From the NCBI RefSeq assembly GCF_022374875.2, contig NZ_CP092427.2, forward strand, positions 4,650,001-4,714,000: a DNA stretch of 64,000 nucleotides, read 5' to 3'. Below the pieces are notes generated by a model. The model saw nothing but the letters and a program-made list of their open reading frames with translations. It searched no databases and was not told where the DNA came from. Position 1 is the first letter of the stretch. The number at the start of each line of letters is the position of its first letter. Shown in pieces: positions 46,257 through 55,268 of this stretch. The translations under genes and the position numbers were made by a program. This DNA is from Mycolicibacterium rufum. Its GTDB lineage: Bacteria; Actinomycetota; Actinomycetes; Mycobacteriales; Mycobacteriaceae.

Positions 46257-47254
46257 TGGCCGACGACATGGGACTGTTTCGCGAAGCGGCCGAGGATGTG
46301 CGCAACTGGGGCCGCTGGGGACCTGACGATGAGCTCGGCACGCTGAATTTCATCACCACCGACAAGGTCACCGAAGCGGCCGGGTTGGTCCGGCAGGGCA
46401 AGGTGATCTCCCTCGGTGGCGACTTCAGCGCCGGTGGGCCGCAGGGCGCCTTCAAGTTCCGGCAGAACCCCGTGCACGTGATGACCGTCGACGGCGGCGA
46501 CGCCGCCACCCTCGTCGAGTACGGGCCGCAGTGGCTGCGCAACGCGGTGGCCGCCGACGTGAGTGCGTTCTTCGCCGACAACCCGTTCCGCTTCAACGAC
46601 GACCTCATCGTGATGCCGCTGCAGGCCGCGACGCAGTGGGACGCGCTCTCGCACGTGTACTACGAGGACACGCTCTACAACGGCTTCCGGGCGGACTCGG
46701 TCACCAGCTTCGGGGCGTTCCACCTGGGCATCGAAAAGGTCGCCGGCAAGGGCATCACCTCCCGCGGGGTGCTGCTCGACGTGGTCGCGCACCGTGGTGT
46801 CGACACGTTCTGCGCGCCCGGCGCACCCATCACCCCCGCCGAACTCGACGAGATCGCCGCCCGGCAGAACGTCGAGATCCGGTCCGGCGACATCGTCGTC
46901 GTCCACACCGGGTGGTGGACCCGGTTCCTGACCACGGGAGACGGAAGCGAACCCGGCTCCGGGCTGCACTGGACCTGTGCGCGGTGGTTGCACCAGCACG
47001 AGGTCGCCGCCGTCGCCGCCGACAACCTGATGGTCGAAGACCCCGACCCGTCCCACGGCATCGAGGGCACCTTCCTGCCGATGCACATGCTGTGTCTGCG
47101 GGACATGGGCCTGATGCTCGGCGAGTACTGGGATCTCGGCCCGCTCGCCGCCGACTGTGCCGCCGACGGCATCTACGAATTCCAGCTCGTCGCACCGCCG
47201 TTGAAGGTGGTCGGAGCGGTCGGCGCCCCCGTCAGCCCGATCGCGATCAAGTGA
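46253..47254 (+). CDS. Cyclase-family (PF04199-like) hydrolase
   Basis: The 333-residue cyclase/kynurenine-formamidase-type protein begins WGRWGPDDELGTLNFITTDKV, with QAATQWDALSHVYYEDTLYNG and SGDIVVVHTGWW. The family's metal motif HxGTHxD reads QAATQWD, so two His are replaced while Asp and a downstream His (DALSH) remain. This occurs in a subgroup of long members. It may hydrolyse or lactonise a ring-cleavage product. It follows the SDR with an ATGA overlap (ATG 46253 or 46256). Confidence 0.82.
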   Translation: MMADDMGLFREAAEDVRNWGRWGPDDELGTLNFITTDKVTEAAGLVRQGKVISLGGDFSAGGPQGAFKFRQNPVHVMTVDGGDAATLVEYGPQWLRNAVAADVSAFFADNPFRFNDDLIVMPLQAATQWDALSHVYYEDTLYNGFRADSVTSFGAFHLGIEKVAGKGITSRGVLLDVVAHRGVDTFCAPGAPITPAELDEIAARQNVEIRSGDIVVVHTGWWTRFLTTGDGSEPGSGLHWTCARWLHQHEVAAVAADNLMVEDPDPSHGIEGTFLPMHMLCLRDMGLMLGEYWDLGPLAADCAADGIYEFQLVAPPLKVVGAVGAPVSPIAIK

Positions 47255-47258
47255 GGCG

Positions 47259-47861
47259 ATGGTGACCGTGCACGCATCCAGTGATCGACCCTTCATCGTC
47301 GGTCTCGGCGGAACCCTGCGCGCGAACTCGTCGACCGAGCGGGCGCTGCGGCACTGCCTGGCCGCGGTGGAACGCCAGGGCGGCCGGACCCGCCTGTTCG
47401 CCGCCGACGAACTCGACCTGCCGATGTACGCCCCGCACGAACTGGAGCGCACGCCGCGGGCGCTGGACCTGGTGAAGGCACTGCGCGACGCGGACGCGGT
47501 GGTCGTCGGATCGCCGGGCTACCACGGCGCCGTGTCGGGTCTGGTGAAGAACGCCCTCGACTACATCGAGGACCTCCGCGAGGATCCGCGGGTGTATCTC
47601 GACAACACTCCGTGGGGGTGCATCAGCTGCGCCTACGGATGGCAGGCCGCGGTCGGCACACTGACGCAACTACGCAGCATCGGCCACGCCCTGCGCGCCT
47701 GGCCGACACCGCTGGGCGTGGCCATCAACTCCGCAGAGCCCGTGTGGGACTCCTCGGGCGGCCTCGCCGACACCGACCAGGGTAGGGCCGTCGCCAACCA
47801 GCTCGACCTGCTGGCCACCCAGGTGCTGGCGTTCGCCCGGACGAGCAGGGTGAACGCGTGA
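47259..47861 (+). CDS. NADPH-dependent FMN reductase family protein
   Basis: The 200-residue flavodoxin-fold reductase has GLGGTLRANSSTERALRHCLAAVE at the FMN phosphate site, DELDLPMYAPHE, and VVGSPGYHGAVSGLVKNALDYIEDL. Family members use NADPH or NADH to reduce FMN for monooxygenases. It sits three genes after the LLM monooxygenase, a natural partner. The start is 4 nt past the cyclase stop. Confidence 0.88.
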   Translation: MVTVHASSDRPFIVGLGGTLRANSSTERALRHCLAAVERQGGRTRLFAADELDLPMYAPHELERTPRALDLVKALRDADAVVVGSPGYHGAVSGLVKNALDYIEDLREDPRVYLDNTPWGCISCAYGWQAAVGTLTQLRSIGHALRAWPTPLGVAINSAEPVWDSSGGLADTDQGRAVANQLDLLATQVLAFARTSRVNA

Positions 47862-48709
47862 CCGGTCGGCACACGGTGCTGGTCGACGGTCTGCCCACCA
47901 GTTATCTCGAGGCGGGCCAGGGTGACCCGGTGGTCCTGCTGCACGGCGGGGAGTTCGGCGCCGACGCGTGCCTGGCGTGGGAGCACACCATCGGGGCGCT
48001 CGCGCAGCGGTATCGGGTGCTCGCCCCAGACATGCTCGGCTTCGGAGGATCGGCCAAGGTCGTCGACTTCACCGACGGCCGCGGCATGCGGATCCGCCAC
48101 ATCGCGCGCTTCTGCGCGGTGATGGGGGTGGATTCAGCGCACTTCGTGGGCAATTCGATGGGGGCGGTGAACCTGCTCGTCGACATGACCTCGGAGTCGC
48201 CGCTGCTCCCGGTGCGCAGCCTCGTGGCCCTCTGCGGCGGCGGGGAGATCCAGCGCAACGAACACGTCAGCGCGCTCTACGACTATGACGCGACACTCGA
48301 GGGTATGCGCCGCATCGTCGCGGCTCTGTTCTCCGCGCCTTCCTATCCCGCCGACGAGGACTACGTCCGGCGCCGGTACGAATCCAGCATCGCCCCCGGT
48401 GCGTGGGAGTCGCTGGCCGCGGCCCGATTCCGTCGTCCCGGACTCCCTGCCCCCGCCGCCCCGAACAGTGCCCGGGCGTATTACCGCATCGCCGTGCCGA
48501 CGCTCGTGGTGGAGGGCGGCGGCGACAAGCTGCTCCCACCGGGCTGGGCCGCCGAGATCGCCGCGCAGATCGATGGCGGCCGGTCCGCGGTGGTCGACGG
48601 TGCCGGGCACTGCCCGCAGATCGAGCAACCCGCGGCCGTCAATGCGCTGCTGTCGGAGTTCTTCGCGGGGGTACCGCCGCGCCGAAACCCAGGGGGAGAG
48701 CTCAGATGA
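47858..48709 (+). CDS. Alpha/beta hydrolase (C-C hydrolase-like)
   Basis: The 283-residue alpha/beta hydrolase has LLHGGEFGADACLAWEHTI, DMLGFGGSAK, nucleophile Ser100 in VGNSMGAVN, the acid in EGGGDKLLPP and the His in DGAGHCPQIEQP. The overall pattern resembles meta-cleavage product hydrolases, so the operon may carry two C-C hydrolases for successive ring-cleavage products. GTG 47858 overlaps the FMN reductase stop by 4 nt. Confidence 0.85.
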   Translation: MTGRHTVLVDGLPTSYLEAGQGDPVVLLHGGEFGADACLAWEHTIGALAQRYRVLAPDMLGFGGSAKVVDFTDGRGMRIRHIARFCAVMGVDSAHFVGNSMGAVNLLVDMTSESPLLPVRSLVALCGGGEIQRNEHVSALYDYDATLEGMRRIVAALFSAPSYPADEDYVRRRYESSIAPGAWESLAAARFRRPGLPAPAAPNSARAYYRIAVPTLVVEGGGDKLLPPGWAAEIAAQIDGGRSAVVDGAGHCPQIEQPAAVNALLSEFFAGVPPRRNPGGELR

Positions 48710-49536
48710 CGGAACTGGCAGGCAAGGTCGCGATCGTCACCGGGGCGTCGTCGGGGATCGGGCGCGGTATCGCCGAGCGGTTCGTCGCCGAGGGGGCGGC
48801 CGTCGTCGTCGCCGACGTCCGCGACGACGAGGGGCAAGCGCTTACCGCCGAGCTGAACGCCGGCGGCGGCACCGCCCGATTCCGGCACACCGACGTCGGG
48901 GACCAGGCCGCGGTCCGCGAACTCGTCGAGACGACCGTCGCCACCTTCGGGGGGCTGCACGTGATGGTCAACAACGCCGGCATCTCGAGCCCGCTGAAGA
49001 AGGGCCTCTTCCACGAGGATCTCGAGGAGTTCGACCGCGTCATGCGCGTCAACCTGCTCGGTGTCATGGCGGGCACCCGCGACGCGGCACGACACATGGC
49101 CGAGCACGGCGGCGGTTCGGTGATCAACCTCGGATCGATCGGCGGTATCCAGGCCGGCGGCGGCGTGTCGACCTACCGCGCGTCCAAGGCCGCCATCATC
49201 CACTTCACCAAGTGCGCGGCGATCGAGCTGGCGCACTACGAGGTCCGCGTCAACTGCATTGCGCCCGGCAACATCCCGACCCCGATCCTGGCGTCCTCGG
49301 CGACCGACGAGGACCGTGAACGTCTCGAGCGGTTCGAGGCGCGGATCCGCGCGCAGATGCGCGACGACCGTCCGCTCAAGCGGGAGGGCACCGCGGCCGA
49401 TGTCGCGGAGGCCGCCCTCTACCTCGCCACCGACCGGTCCCGGTACGTGACGGGTGTCGTGCTGCCCGTCGACGGCGGGACCGTCGCGGGAAAGGTAATC
49501 CCGCGCAAGCCGCCTCCAGGAACCACGCCGTCGTGA
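48706..49536 (+). CDS. Short-chain dehydrogenase
   Basis: The 276-residue classical SDR has KVAIVTGASSGIGRGIAERFVAEGAAVVVADVRD (Asp for NAD), NNAG, the catalytic Ser in INLGSIGGIQAGG, YRASK, and a C-terminal YVTGVVLPVDGG. It is coupled to the hydrolase by ATGA and to the TetR by GTGA. It probably oxidises an alcohol intermediate of the pathway. Confidence 0.9.
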   Translation: MTELAGKVAIVTGASSGIGRGIAERFVAEGAAVVVADVRDDEGQALTAELNAGGGTARFRHTDVGDQAAVRELVETTVATFGGLHVMVNNAGISSPLKKGLFHEDLEEFDRVMRVNLLGVMAGTRDAARHMAEHGGGSVINLGSIGGIQAGGGVSTYRASKAAIIHFTKCAAIELAHYEVRVNCIAPGNIPTPILASSATDEDRERLERFEARIRAQMRDDRPLKREGTAADVAEAALYLATDRSRYVTGVVLPVDGGTVAGKVIPRKPPPGTTPS

Positions 49537-50243
49537 CGCGATTAAATCAGTCGCGTGACTTAGTGAGTGTGGCCCGGTTCACTGAGGTGGTGACCACTGC
49601 GCGCGCCGTGCGTGCCGACCGGGCGTCGAGCACGCAAGAGGCGATCCTGAAGGCGGCCGAACGTCTCTACGCCGAGCACGGGGTGTTCGCCGTGTCCAAC
49701 CGGCAGGTCAGTGAGGCGGCCGGCCAGGGCAACAACGCCGCCGTGGGATATCACTTCGGCACCAAGGCCGATCTGGTGCGTGCCATCGAACACAAGCACC
49801 GAGGGCCGATCGAGGAACTGCGCGAGCAGCGCGTCGCGGCCATCGGCGACTCCACCGACATGCGCGACTGGGTCGCGGCCCTGGTGTGCCCGTTGACCGA
49901 TCACCTTGCCGAACTGGGGAATCCGACGTGGTATGCGCGGTTCGCCGCGCAGGTGATGACCGATCCCGCCTACCACCACATGATCGTCAAGGACGCACTG
50001 TCCTCGCCGTCGCTGGTGCAGGTGCTCGACGGCATCAACGGGTGCCTGCCCGATCTGCCGGTCGAGGTTCGCGTCGAGCGCAACATCATGGGCCGCAACC
50101 TGCTCATGCACAGCTGCGCCGAACGTGAGCGGCTGCTCGCCCAGGGTGCCCCCGTCGCCCGCCCGTCGTGGCAGGCGGCCGCGTCGGGACTCATCGACGC
50201 GATCCTCGGACTGTGGCACGCGCCGGTGACGGAGGTGCCCTGA
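49533..50243 (+). CDS. TetR-family transcriptional regulator embedded in the catabolic operon
   Basis: The 236-residue protein has a TetR HTH at about 35-80 (EAILKAAERLYAEHGVFAVSNRQVSEAAGQGNNAAVGYHFGTKADL) and a helical effector domain. GTG 49533 overlaps the SDR stop, but later in-frame starts such as GTG 49563 or 49587 are equally credible. If the start is later, a partial palindrome around 49548-49562 (CAGTC/GACTT arms) could be its operator. A regulator embedded in the operon it controls is common; its target here is not proven. Confidence 0.83.
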   Translation: MTRLNQSRDLVSVARFTEVVTTARAVRADRASSTQEAILKAAERLYAEHGVFAVSNRQVSEAAGQGNNAAVGYHFGTKADLVRAIEHKHRGPIEELREQRVAAIGDSTDMRDWVAALVCPLTDHLAELGNPTWYARFAAQVMTDPAYHHMIVKDALSSPSLVQVLDGINGCLPDLPVEVRVERNIMGRNLLMHSCAERERLLAQGAPVARPSWQAAASGLIDAILGLWHAPVTEVP

Positions 50244-50244
50244 C

Positions 50245-50445
50245 GTGAAGGTGACCGTCGACCAGGACCGTTGTGTGTCCTCGGGGGAGTGCGTGCTCAA
50301 CGCCGGTGAAGTCTTCGACCAGCGTGACGACGACGGCGTCGTCGAACTGCTGATCCCCGAGCCGGGACCCGAACACCGAGAACAGACCCGCAAGGCCGCG
50401 GCCGCGTGCCCCGCCCTGGCCATCCACGTCGAGGAGCAAGCATGA
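50245..50445 (+). CDS. [3Fe-4S]-type ferredoxin
   Basis: The 66-residue ferredoxin of the P450-partner kind has cysteines C10 and C16 (DRCVSSGEC) and C55 (ACPALAI). Three rather than four ligands give a 3Fe-4S cluster. It is 1 nt after the TetR stop and overlaps the P450 gene by 4 nt, so it should pass electrons to that P450. No ferredoxin reductase gene is in the window. Confidence 0.93.
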   Translation: MKVTVDQDRCVSSGECVLNAGEVFDQRDDDGVVELLIPEPGPEHREQTRKAAAACPALAIHVEEQA

Positions 50446-51674
50446 CGGAGACGCTGACCGAGGACGCGGTGTCGGCCGCTCCCGAGTACCCGATGGAGCG
50501 CGCGGTCAGTTGCCCGTTCGCGCCGCCGGAGGCGATGCTCGAGATGAACCGTGCCGCACCGCTGTCGCGGGTACGGATCTGGAACGGCAGCACGCCCTGG
50601 CTCATCACCGGACACGAGGTCGCCAGGGCGCTGTTCGCCGACTCCCGGGTCAGCGTCGACGACCGGCGGGACGGCTTCCCGCACTGGAACGAGCACATGC
50701 TCGCGACCGTCGACAAGCGGCCCCGGTCGGTGTTCACCTCCGATGCCGAGGAACACACCCGATTTCGACGAATGCTGTCCAAACCGTTCACCTTTCGGCG
50801 CGTCGAAGCGCTGCGCCCGGTGATCCAGCAGGTCACCGACGAGTGCATCGACGCGATCCTGGCAGGACCGCAGCCCGCCGACATGGTCGCCGACCTGGCG
50901 CTGCCCGTCCCCACCCGGGTGATCAGCGACATGCTCGGGGTGCCCTACGCCGATCACGAGTTCTTCCAGGAGCATGCCAACGCCGGGCTCGCGCGCTACG
51001 CGGCGGCCGACGCCATGCAGAAGGGCGCGATGAGTCTGCACCAGTACCTGATCAACCTGGTGGAGGAGAAGCAGGCCCATCCCGCCGAGGACGCCGTGTC
51101 CGATCTCGCCGAGCGCGTCACCGCAGGCGAGATCAGCGTCAAAGAGGCCGCGCAATTGGGCACCGGGTTGCTGATCGCGGGCCACGAGACCACGGCGAAC
51201 ATGATCGGCATCGGCATCCTCGCGCTGCTGGAGAACCCGGAACAGGCAGCGCAGCTGCGTGATTCGGACGATCCTGCGTTCATCGCGAACGCGGTCGAAG
51301 AGCTGATGCGCTACCTGTCGATCATCCAGAACGGCCAGCGGCGGGTGGCGATCGAGGACATCGAGATCGCCGGCCAGACGATCAGGGCGGGGGAGGGCAT
51401 CATCATCGACCTCGCGCCGGCCAACTGGGACGCCGCCGCCTTCCCCGAGCCCGAGAAGCTCGACTTCGGCCGGGACGCCGGTCAACAGCTCGGTTTCGGC
51501 TACGGCAGGCATCAGTGCGTCGGGCAACAGCTCGCCCGCGCGGAACTGCAGATCGTGTTCACCACCCTGCTGCGCCGCATCCCGACCTTGACGCTCGCCA
51601 TTCCGTTCGACGACGTGCCGTTCAAGCACGACCGCCTCGCCTACGGCGTCTACGAACTACCGGTGACCTGGTAG
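50442..51674 (+). CDS. Cytochrome P450
   Basis: The 410-residue bacterial P450 has the I-helix oxygen-activation motif AGHETTANM, ExxR as EELMR, and the heme loop FGYGRHQCVGQQLARAEL with proximal Cys359. It begins with an N-terminal PFAPPEAMLEMNRAAPLSRV. The ferredoxin directly upstream is its likely redox partner. It would hydroxylate a ring or side chain early in the pathway. The substrate is not readable from sequence. Confidence 0.95.
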   Translation: MTETLTEDAVSAAPEYPMERAVSCPFAPPEAMLEMNRAAPLSRVRIWNGSTPWLITGHEVARALFADSRVSVDDRRDGFPHWNEHMLATVDKRPRSVFTSDAEEHTRFRRMLSKPFTFRRVEALRPVIQQVTDECIDAILAGPQPADMVADLALPVPTRVISDMLGVPYADHEFFQEHANAGLARYAAADAMQKGAMSLHQYLINLVEEKQAHPAEDAVSDLAERVTAGEISVKEAAQLGTGLLIAGHETTANMIGIGILALLENPEQAAQLRDSDDPAFIANAVEELMRYLSIIQNGQRRVAIEDIEIAGQTIRAGEGIIIDLAPANWDAAAFPEPEKLDFGRDAGQQLGFGYGRHQCVGQQLARAELQIVFTTLLRRIPTLTLAIPFDDVPFKHDRLAYGVYELPVTW

Positions 51675-51710
51675 TCACCCCAGCCCCACAGCCCGATTGG
51701 AGTCCCCACG

Positions 51711-52880
51711 ATGTCCACACCAGTAGCCACGCTCTACCCGGCCGAAGGCTTCGGTGCCCCCAAGAACCGGCACGGCCATTTCCCGGGGGACGGCTTGGCC
51801 GGCCTTCCCAAAGACACGGTGATCTTCTCGGCGGACAACCACATCTCGGTTGCCGACGACATCTTCTACGAGCGCTTCCCCGAGGAACTCAAGGGCGCCG
51901 CGCCTCGGATCTGGTACGAGGACGGCGCCTACATGGTCGGCATGAAGGGCAAGGCCTGGACCGGGGGCGACTTCGGCCGCGTCCTGATGCAGTACGACGA
52001 TCTCGCCGGCGCCGCGTCGAACAACATCGCCGCACGCATCCGGCAGCTCAAGGAAGACGGCATCGACAAGGAACTGGCGTTCCCCAACGCCGTGCTGGCA
52101 CTGTTCCACTACCCGGACAAAGCTCTGCGCGAGCGCGTCTTCCGGATCTACAACGAGCACATCGCCGATCTGCAGGAGCAATCGAACGGGCATTTCTACG
52201 GTGTCGGCCTGATCAACTGGTGGGACCCCAAGGGCACCCGCAGCACGCTGGAGGAGCTGAAGGCGCTGGGGCTGAAGACGTTTCTGCTGCCGCTGAACCC
52301 CGGCAAGGACGACGACGGCAACATCTACGACTACGGCAGCACCGGCATGGACGCCGTGTGGGACGAGATCGAGGCGGCCGGACTGCCGGTGAGCCATCAC
52401 ATCGGCGAGACGCCGCCCAAGACACCGTGCCAGAACAACAGCGTCGTGGTCGGCATGATGGTCAACGTCGACTCGTTCCGCGAGCAGTTCGCCAAGTACG
52501 TGTTCTCCGGGATCCTCGACCGCCATCCCGCCCTGAAGATCGGCTGGTTCGAAGGCGGCATCGCCTGGGTGCCGACCGCCCTGCAGGACGCCGAGCACAT
52601 GCTGGCCTCCTACCGGCACATGTTCAATCACGAATTGCAGCACCCGGTCAGGCACTACTGGGCCGATCACATGAGCGCATCGTTCATGGTGGACCCCCTC
52701 GGGCTGGCGCTGATCGACCGCATCGGCGTCGACAACGTGATGTGGTCGTCGGACTACCCCCACAACGAGAGCACGTTCGGCTACTCGGAGAAATCGCTGG
52801 CGTCCGTGGTGGACGCCGTCGGCGCGGAGGCCGCGGTGAAGATCGTCAGCTCGAACGTGCAGAAGTATCTGGGTATCTGA
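51711..52880 (+). CDS. Amidohydrolase family 2 (PF04909-like) protein
   Basis: The 389-residue TIM-barrel protein has FSADNHISVADDIFYERFPEELK at the N terminus, INWWDPKG, GLPVSHHIGETPP in the middle (central His), GWFEGGIAWVPTALQDAEHM, and the C-terminal metal segment MWSSDYPHNESTF. It shares this plan with the 9.1-kb amidohydrolase. It is 36 nt after the P450 and 1 nt before the M24 start, in the long operon. Hydrolase or decarboxylase action on a cyclic intermediate is assumed for the family. Confidence 0.87.
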   Translation: MSTPVATLYPAEGFGAPKNRHGHFPGDGLAGLPKDTVIFSADNHISVADDIFYERFPEELKGAAPRIWYEDGAYMVGMKGKAWTGGDFGRVLMQYDDLAGAASNNIAARIRQLKEDGIDKELAFPNAVLALFHYPDKALRERVFRIYNEHIADLQEQSNGHFYGVGLINWWDPKGTRSTLEELKALGLKTFLLPLNPGKDDDGNIYDYGSTGMDAVWDEIEAAGLPVSHHIGETPPKTPCQNNSVVVGMMVNVDSFREQFAKYVFSGILDRHPALKIGWFEGGIAWVPTALQDAEHMLASYRHMFNHELQHPVRHYWADHMSASFMVDPLGLALIDRIGVDNVMWSSDYPHNESTFGYSEKSLASVVDAVGAEAAVKIVSSNVQKYLGI

Positions 52881-54148
52881 TGACCACGTCTACTCATTCC
52901 GGCGTCACTCAGATCGCCCGGACCGGGTACACGTGGTTGGACATCCCCGCCGAGCCGGACTTCGCCCGGATGCGCCGAGAGGTCGGTGCCCGTCTGCAGG
53001 CCGCGATGACCGACCAGGGCGTGGATGCCCTGGTGCTGCTGGGCAACGGCAACGTCATCTATGCCACCGGGATCAGCTGGCCGCTGGCAGACGCGGGGTT
53101 GTCACATGTCGAGCGGCCGGTCGCGGTCGTGCTGGCCGGCGATGAGCACCCGCATCTGTTCCTGCCCTTCCGTGAGGGCGCGGTGATGGACTCGGACCTG
53201 CCCGATGATCACGTTCACGGACCGGTCTATCTCGAGTTCGACGAAGGCGTCGCCGCATTCGGCACCGCTCTGACGGCGCTGATCCCGGCGGGTGCCACGG
53301 TCGCGACCGACGAGCTCACCGGGGCGATGCGGCGGGCCGGCACCGCGCTGTTCCCGAGCGCACCGGTCGACGCCGCCCCGGTGATCGGTGCGGCGAAGCT
53401 GGTCAAGACGATCGACCAGATCGCCTGTGTCCGGCGCGCCTGTCAGATCACCGAACACGCCGTCGCCGAGCTCCAGAAGTCGCTCGCGCCCGGCGCACGT
53501 CAGATCGACCTGTCCGCCGAATTCGTGCGTCGCACCTTCGAACTCGGCGCCACCACCAACATGTTCGACTCGGTCTGGCAGGTCATGCCCACGTCGAAGG
53601 CCGCCGGGACCTGGACCACCACCGGTGATCTCGCGTTGCCGCTGCTGACCACCGAGCGTGAGCTGGCACAGGGTGACGTGCTGTGGACCGACGTGTCCAT
53701 CGCCTACCACGGCTACTGCTCCGACCACGGGCGCACGTGGATCGTCGGTCAGGACCCGACGCCGGCTCAACAACGGCAGTTCGACGCGTGGAGCCGGATC
53801 GTCGACGGGGTGCTCGCGGTGACACGAGCCGGGGCCACCTGTGGTGATCTCGGCCGCGCGGCGATCGCGGCCGCCGGCGGAGAGAAGCCGTGGTTGCCGC
53901 ATTTCTACCTGGGCCACGGTATCGGTACGAGCGCGGCCGAAATGCCCATGATCGGAACGGATCTCGGGCAGGACTGGGATGACAACTTCGTCTTCCCGGC
54001 CGGGATGTTGCTGGTGTTCGAACCGGTGGTGTGGGAGGACGGCACCGGCGGCTACCGCGGTGAGGAGATCGTGGTGGTCACCGAGGGCGGCTGGATGCCG
54101 CTGACCGCGTATCCCTACGACCCCTATGAGGTGTCCGGTGGGAACTGA
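52880..54148 (+). CDS. M24-family metallopeptidase-fold protein with intact metal site
   Basis: This is a 422-residue pita-bread-fold protein. The N-terminal domain (residues 30-190) is creatinase/prolidase-like. All five dinuclear metal ligands appear in the C-terminal domain: D271 (WTDVSI), D282 (CSDHGR), H346 (GHGIG), E381 (VFEPVVW) and E395 (RGEEIV). It could be an aminopeptidase P or Xaa-Pro dipeptidase relative, or act on a C-N or C-O bond of the catabolite. ATG 52880 overlaps the amidohydrolase stop by 1 nt. It is followed by a second M24 gene. Confidence 0.88.
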   Translation: MTTSTHSGVTQIARTGYTWLDIPAEPDFARMRREVGARLQAAMTDQGVDALVLLGNGNVIYATGISWPLADAGLSHVERPVAVVLAGDEHPHLFLPFREGAVMDSDLPDDHVHGPVYLEFDEGVAAFGTALTALIPAGATVATDELTGAMRRAGTALFPSAPVDAAPVIGAAKLVKTIDQIACVRRACQITEHAVAELQKSLAPGARQIDLSAEFVRRTFELGATTNMFDSVWQVMPTSKAAGTWTTTGDLALPLLTTERELAQGDVLWTDVSIAYHGYCSDHGRTWIVGQDPTPAQQRQFDAWSRIVDGVLAVTRAGATCGDLGRAAIAAAGGEKPWLPHFYLGHGIGTSAAEMPMIGTDLGQDWDDNFVFPAGMLLVFEPVVWEDGTGGYRGEEIVVVTEGGWMPLTAYPYDPYEVSGGN

Positions 54149-55268
54149 GATCGAAGCCGACGGCCGGGCGCTCCGGTTCGGCCGCCGACAGCGCGCCCTC
54201 ACGCAGATGGAGGCCCACGACCTCGACGTGCTGGTGCTCGGTCGTCAGGCCAACGTCCGCTACATCTCCGGCGCCCCACAGCTGTGGGTGGTCGGCACCC
54301 GCCCGTTCGGCCCGATCTGCGAATTCGTTCGTGCCACCGGCGAAATCCACCTCAACAGCACGTGGGACGAGGGCATTCCCGACGAGATTCCGCACGAGAA
54401 TCTTTACGGATTCGCGTGGAACCCGATGACGCTGGTCGGTGTCCTCCAGGGCATCGCAGGCAGTGACAGCGCCCGCCGGGTCGGAACGGACGCGTTGACG
54501 CCGACTTTCGCCACATTGCTGCCGATGGCCTTCCCGAACGCGGAGTTGATCGACGCCGAGCAGGCGATGCAGGCGGCCCGCCGGATCAAGACTCCCGAGG
54601 AGGTGCAGGCGTTGTGTCGTGCGCTTGCGGTCGCCGAGGAGGGGCTGGCGGCCGGTGTGGCGGCGCTCGGCCCGGGAGTCACCGAGAAGGCACTTGCCGG
54701 TGCGGTGCTGGAGGCCGAGGCCGCCGGCGGGGTGAGCACCCCGGCGACCCAGGACGCCGCCTGGGTGACGTCGAAACACCATCCGTGGCGCCGCGCCGAC
54801 GGCGACGGGGTGGTCCGGGAGGGTGATCTGGTGGCGGTGTCGGCCGGGGTACTGGCCGACGGATATGTCGGCGAAGTCGCCCGCACGCTCTGTGTGGGTG
54901 ACCCGACTGATGCCGTCCGTGCGCTGTACCGGCGCCGAGACGATTTGTGGGACCGCCTGATCGGAGCCTGCCGCCCCGGCATGCCCACGAGCATGCTGTT
55001 GGACGCCTACCGGCAGGCCGGCGAGAATCTGCCGGCGATGCCGGTCGCACACGGCCTCGGTTTGGGTTTCGATCCACCGGTCGTCACACCGAGCCTGCGG
55101 GAAACCGCGGAGACCGACACCTTGGAGGTGGGCATGGTGCTCGCGGTCACCGCCTACGTGTGGGAACAGGGTGTGGGCGCGGTGTTCACCCGCGATGCTG
55201 TGTTGATCAGGGCCGACGGCCCCGAGATACTCTCGAAGGCAGCGACTTTCAGCGAACGTGCTCAGTGA
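54138..55268 (+). CDS. M24-fold protein with lost metal ligands
   Basis: The 376-residue M24/creatinase-fold paralogue of the preceding gene has ligand positions that do not bind metal: S235 (AVSAG) for the first Asp, E246 (VGEVART) for the second, and Thr and Arg where the Glu residues should be (AVTAYVW, FTRDAVL). Only His (H305, AHGLGLG) is kept. Creatinase itself is a metal-free M24 enzyme, so activity without metal is possible, or it may be a partner subunit. GTG 54138 is preferred; ATG 54126 is the alternative, overlapping the upstream gene by 23 nt. Confidence 0.83.
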   Translation: MGTEIEADGRALRFGRRQRALTQMEAHDLDVLVLGRQANVRYISGAPQLWVVGTRPFGPICEFVRATGEIHLNSTWDEGIPDEIPHENLYGFAWNPMTLVGVLQGIAGSDSARRVGTDALTPTFATLLPMAFPNAELIDAEQAMQAARRIKTPEEVQALCRALAVAEEGLAAGVAALGPGVTEKALAGAVLEAEAAGGVSTPATQDAAWVTSKHHPWRRADGDGVVREGDLVAVSAGVLADGYVGEVARTLCVGDPTDAVRALYRRRDDLWDRLIGACRPGMPTSMLLDAYRQAGENLPAMPVAHGLGLGFDPPVVTPSLRETAETDTLEVGMVLAVTAYVWEQGVGAVFTRDAVLIRADGPEILSKAATFSERAQ

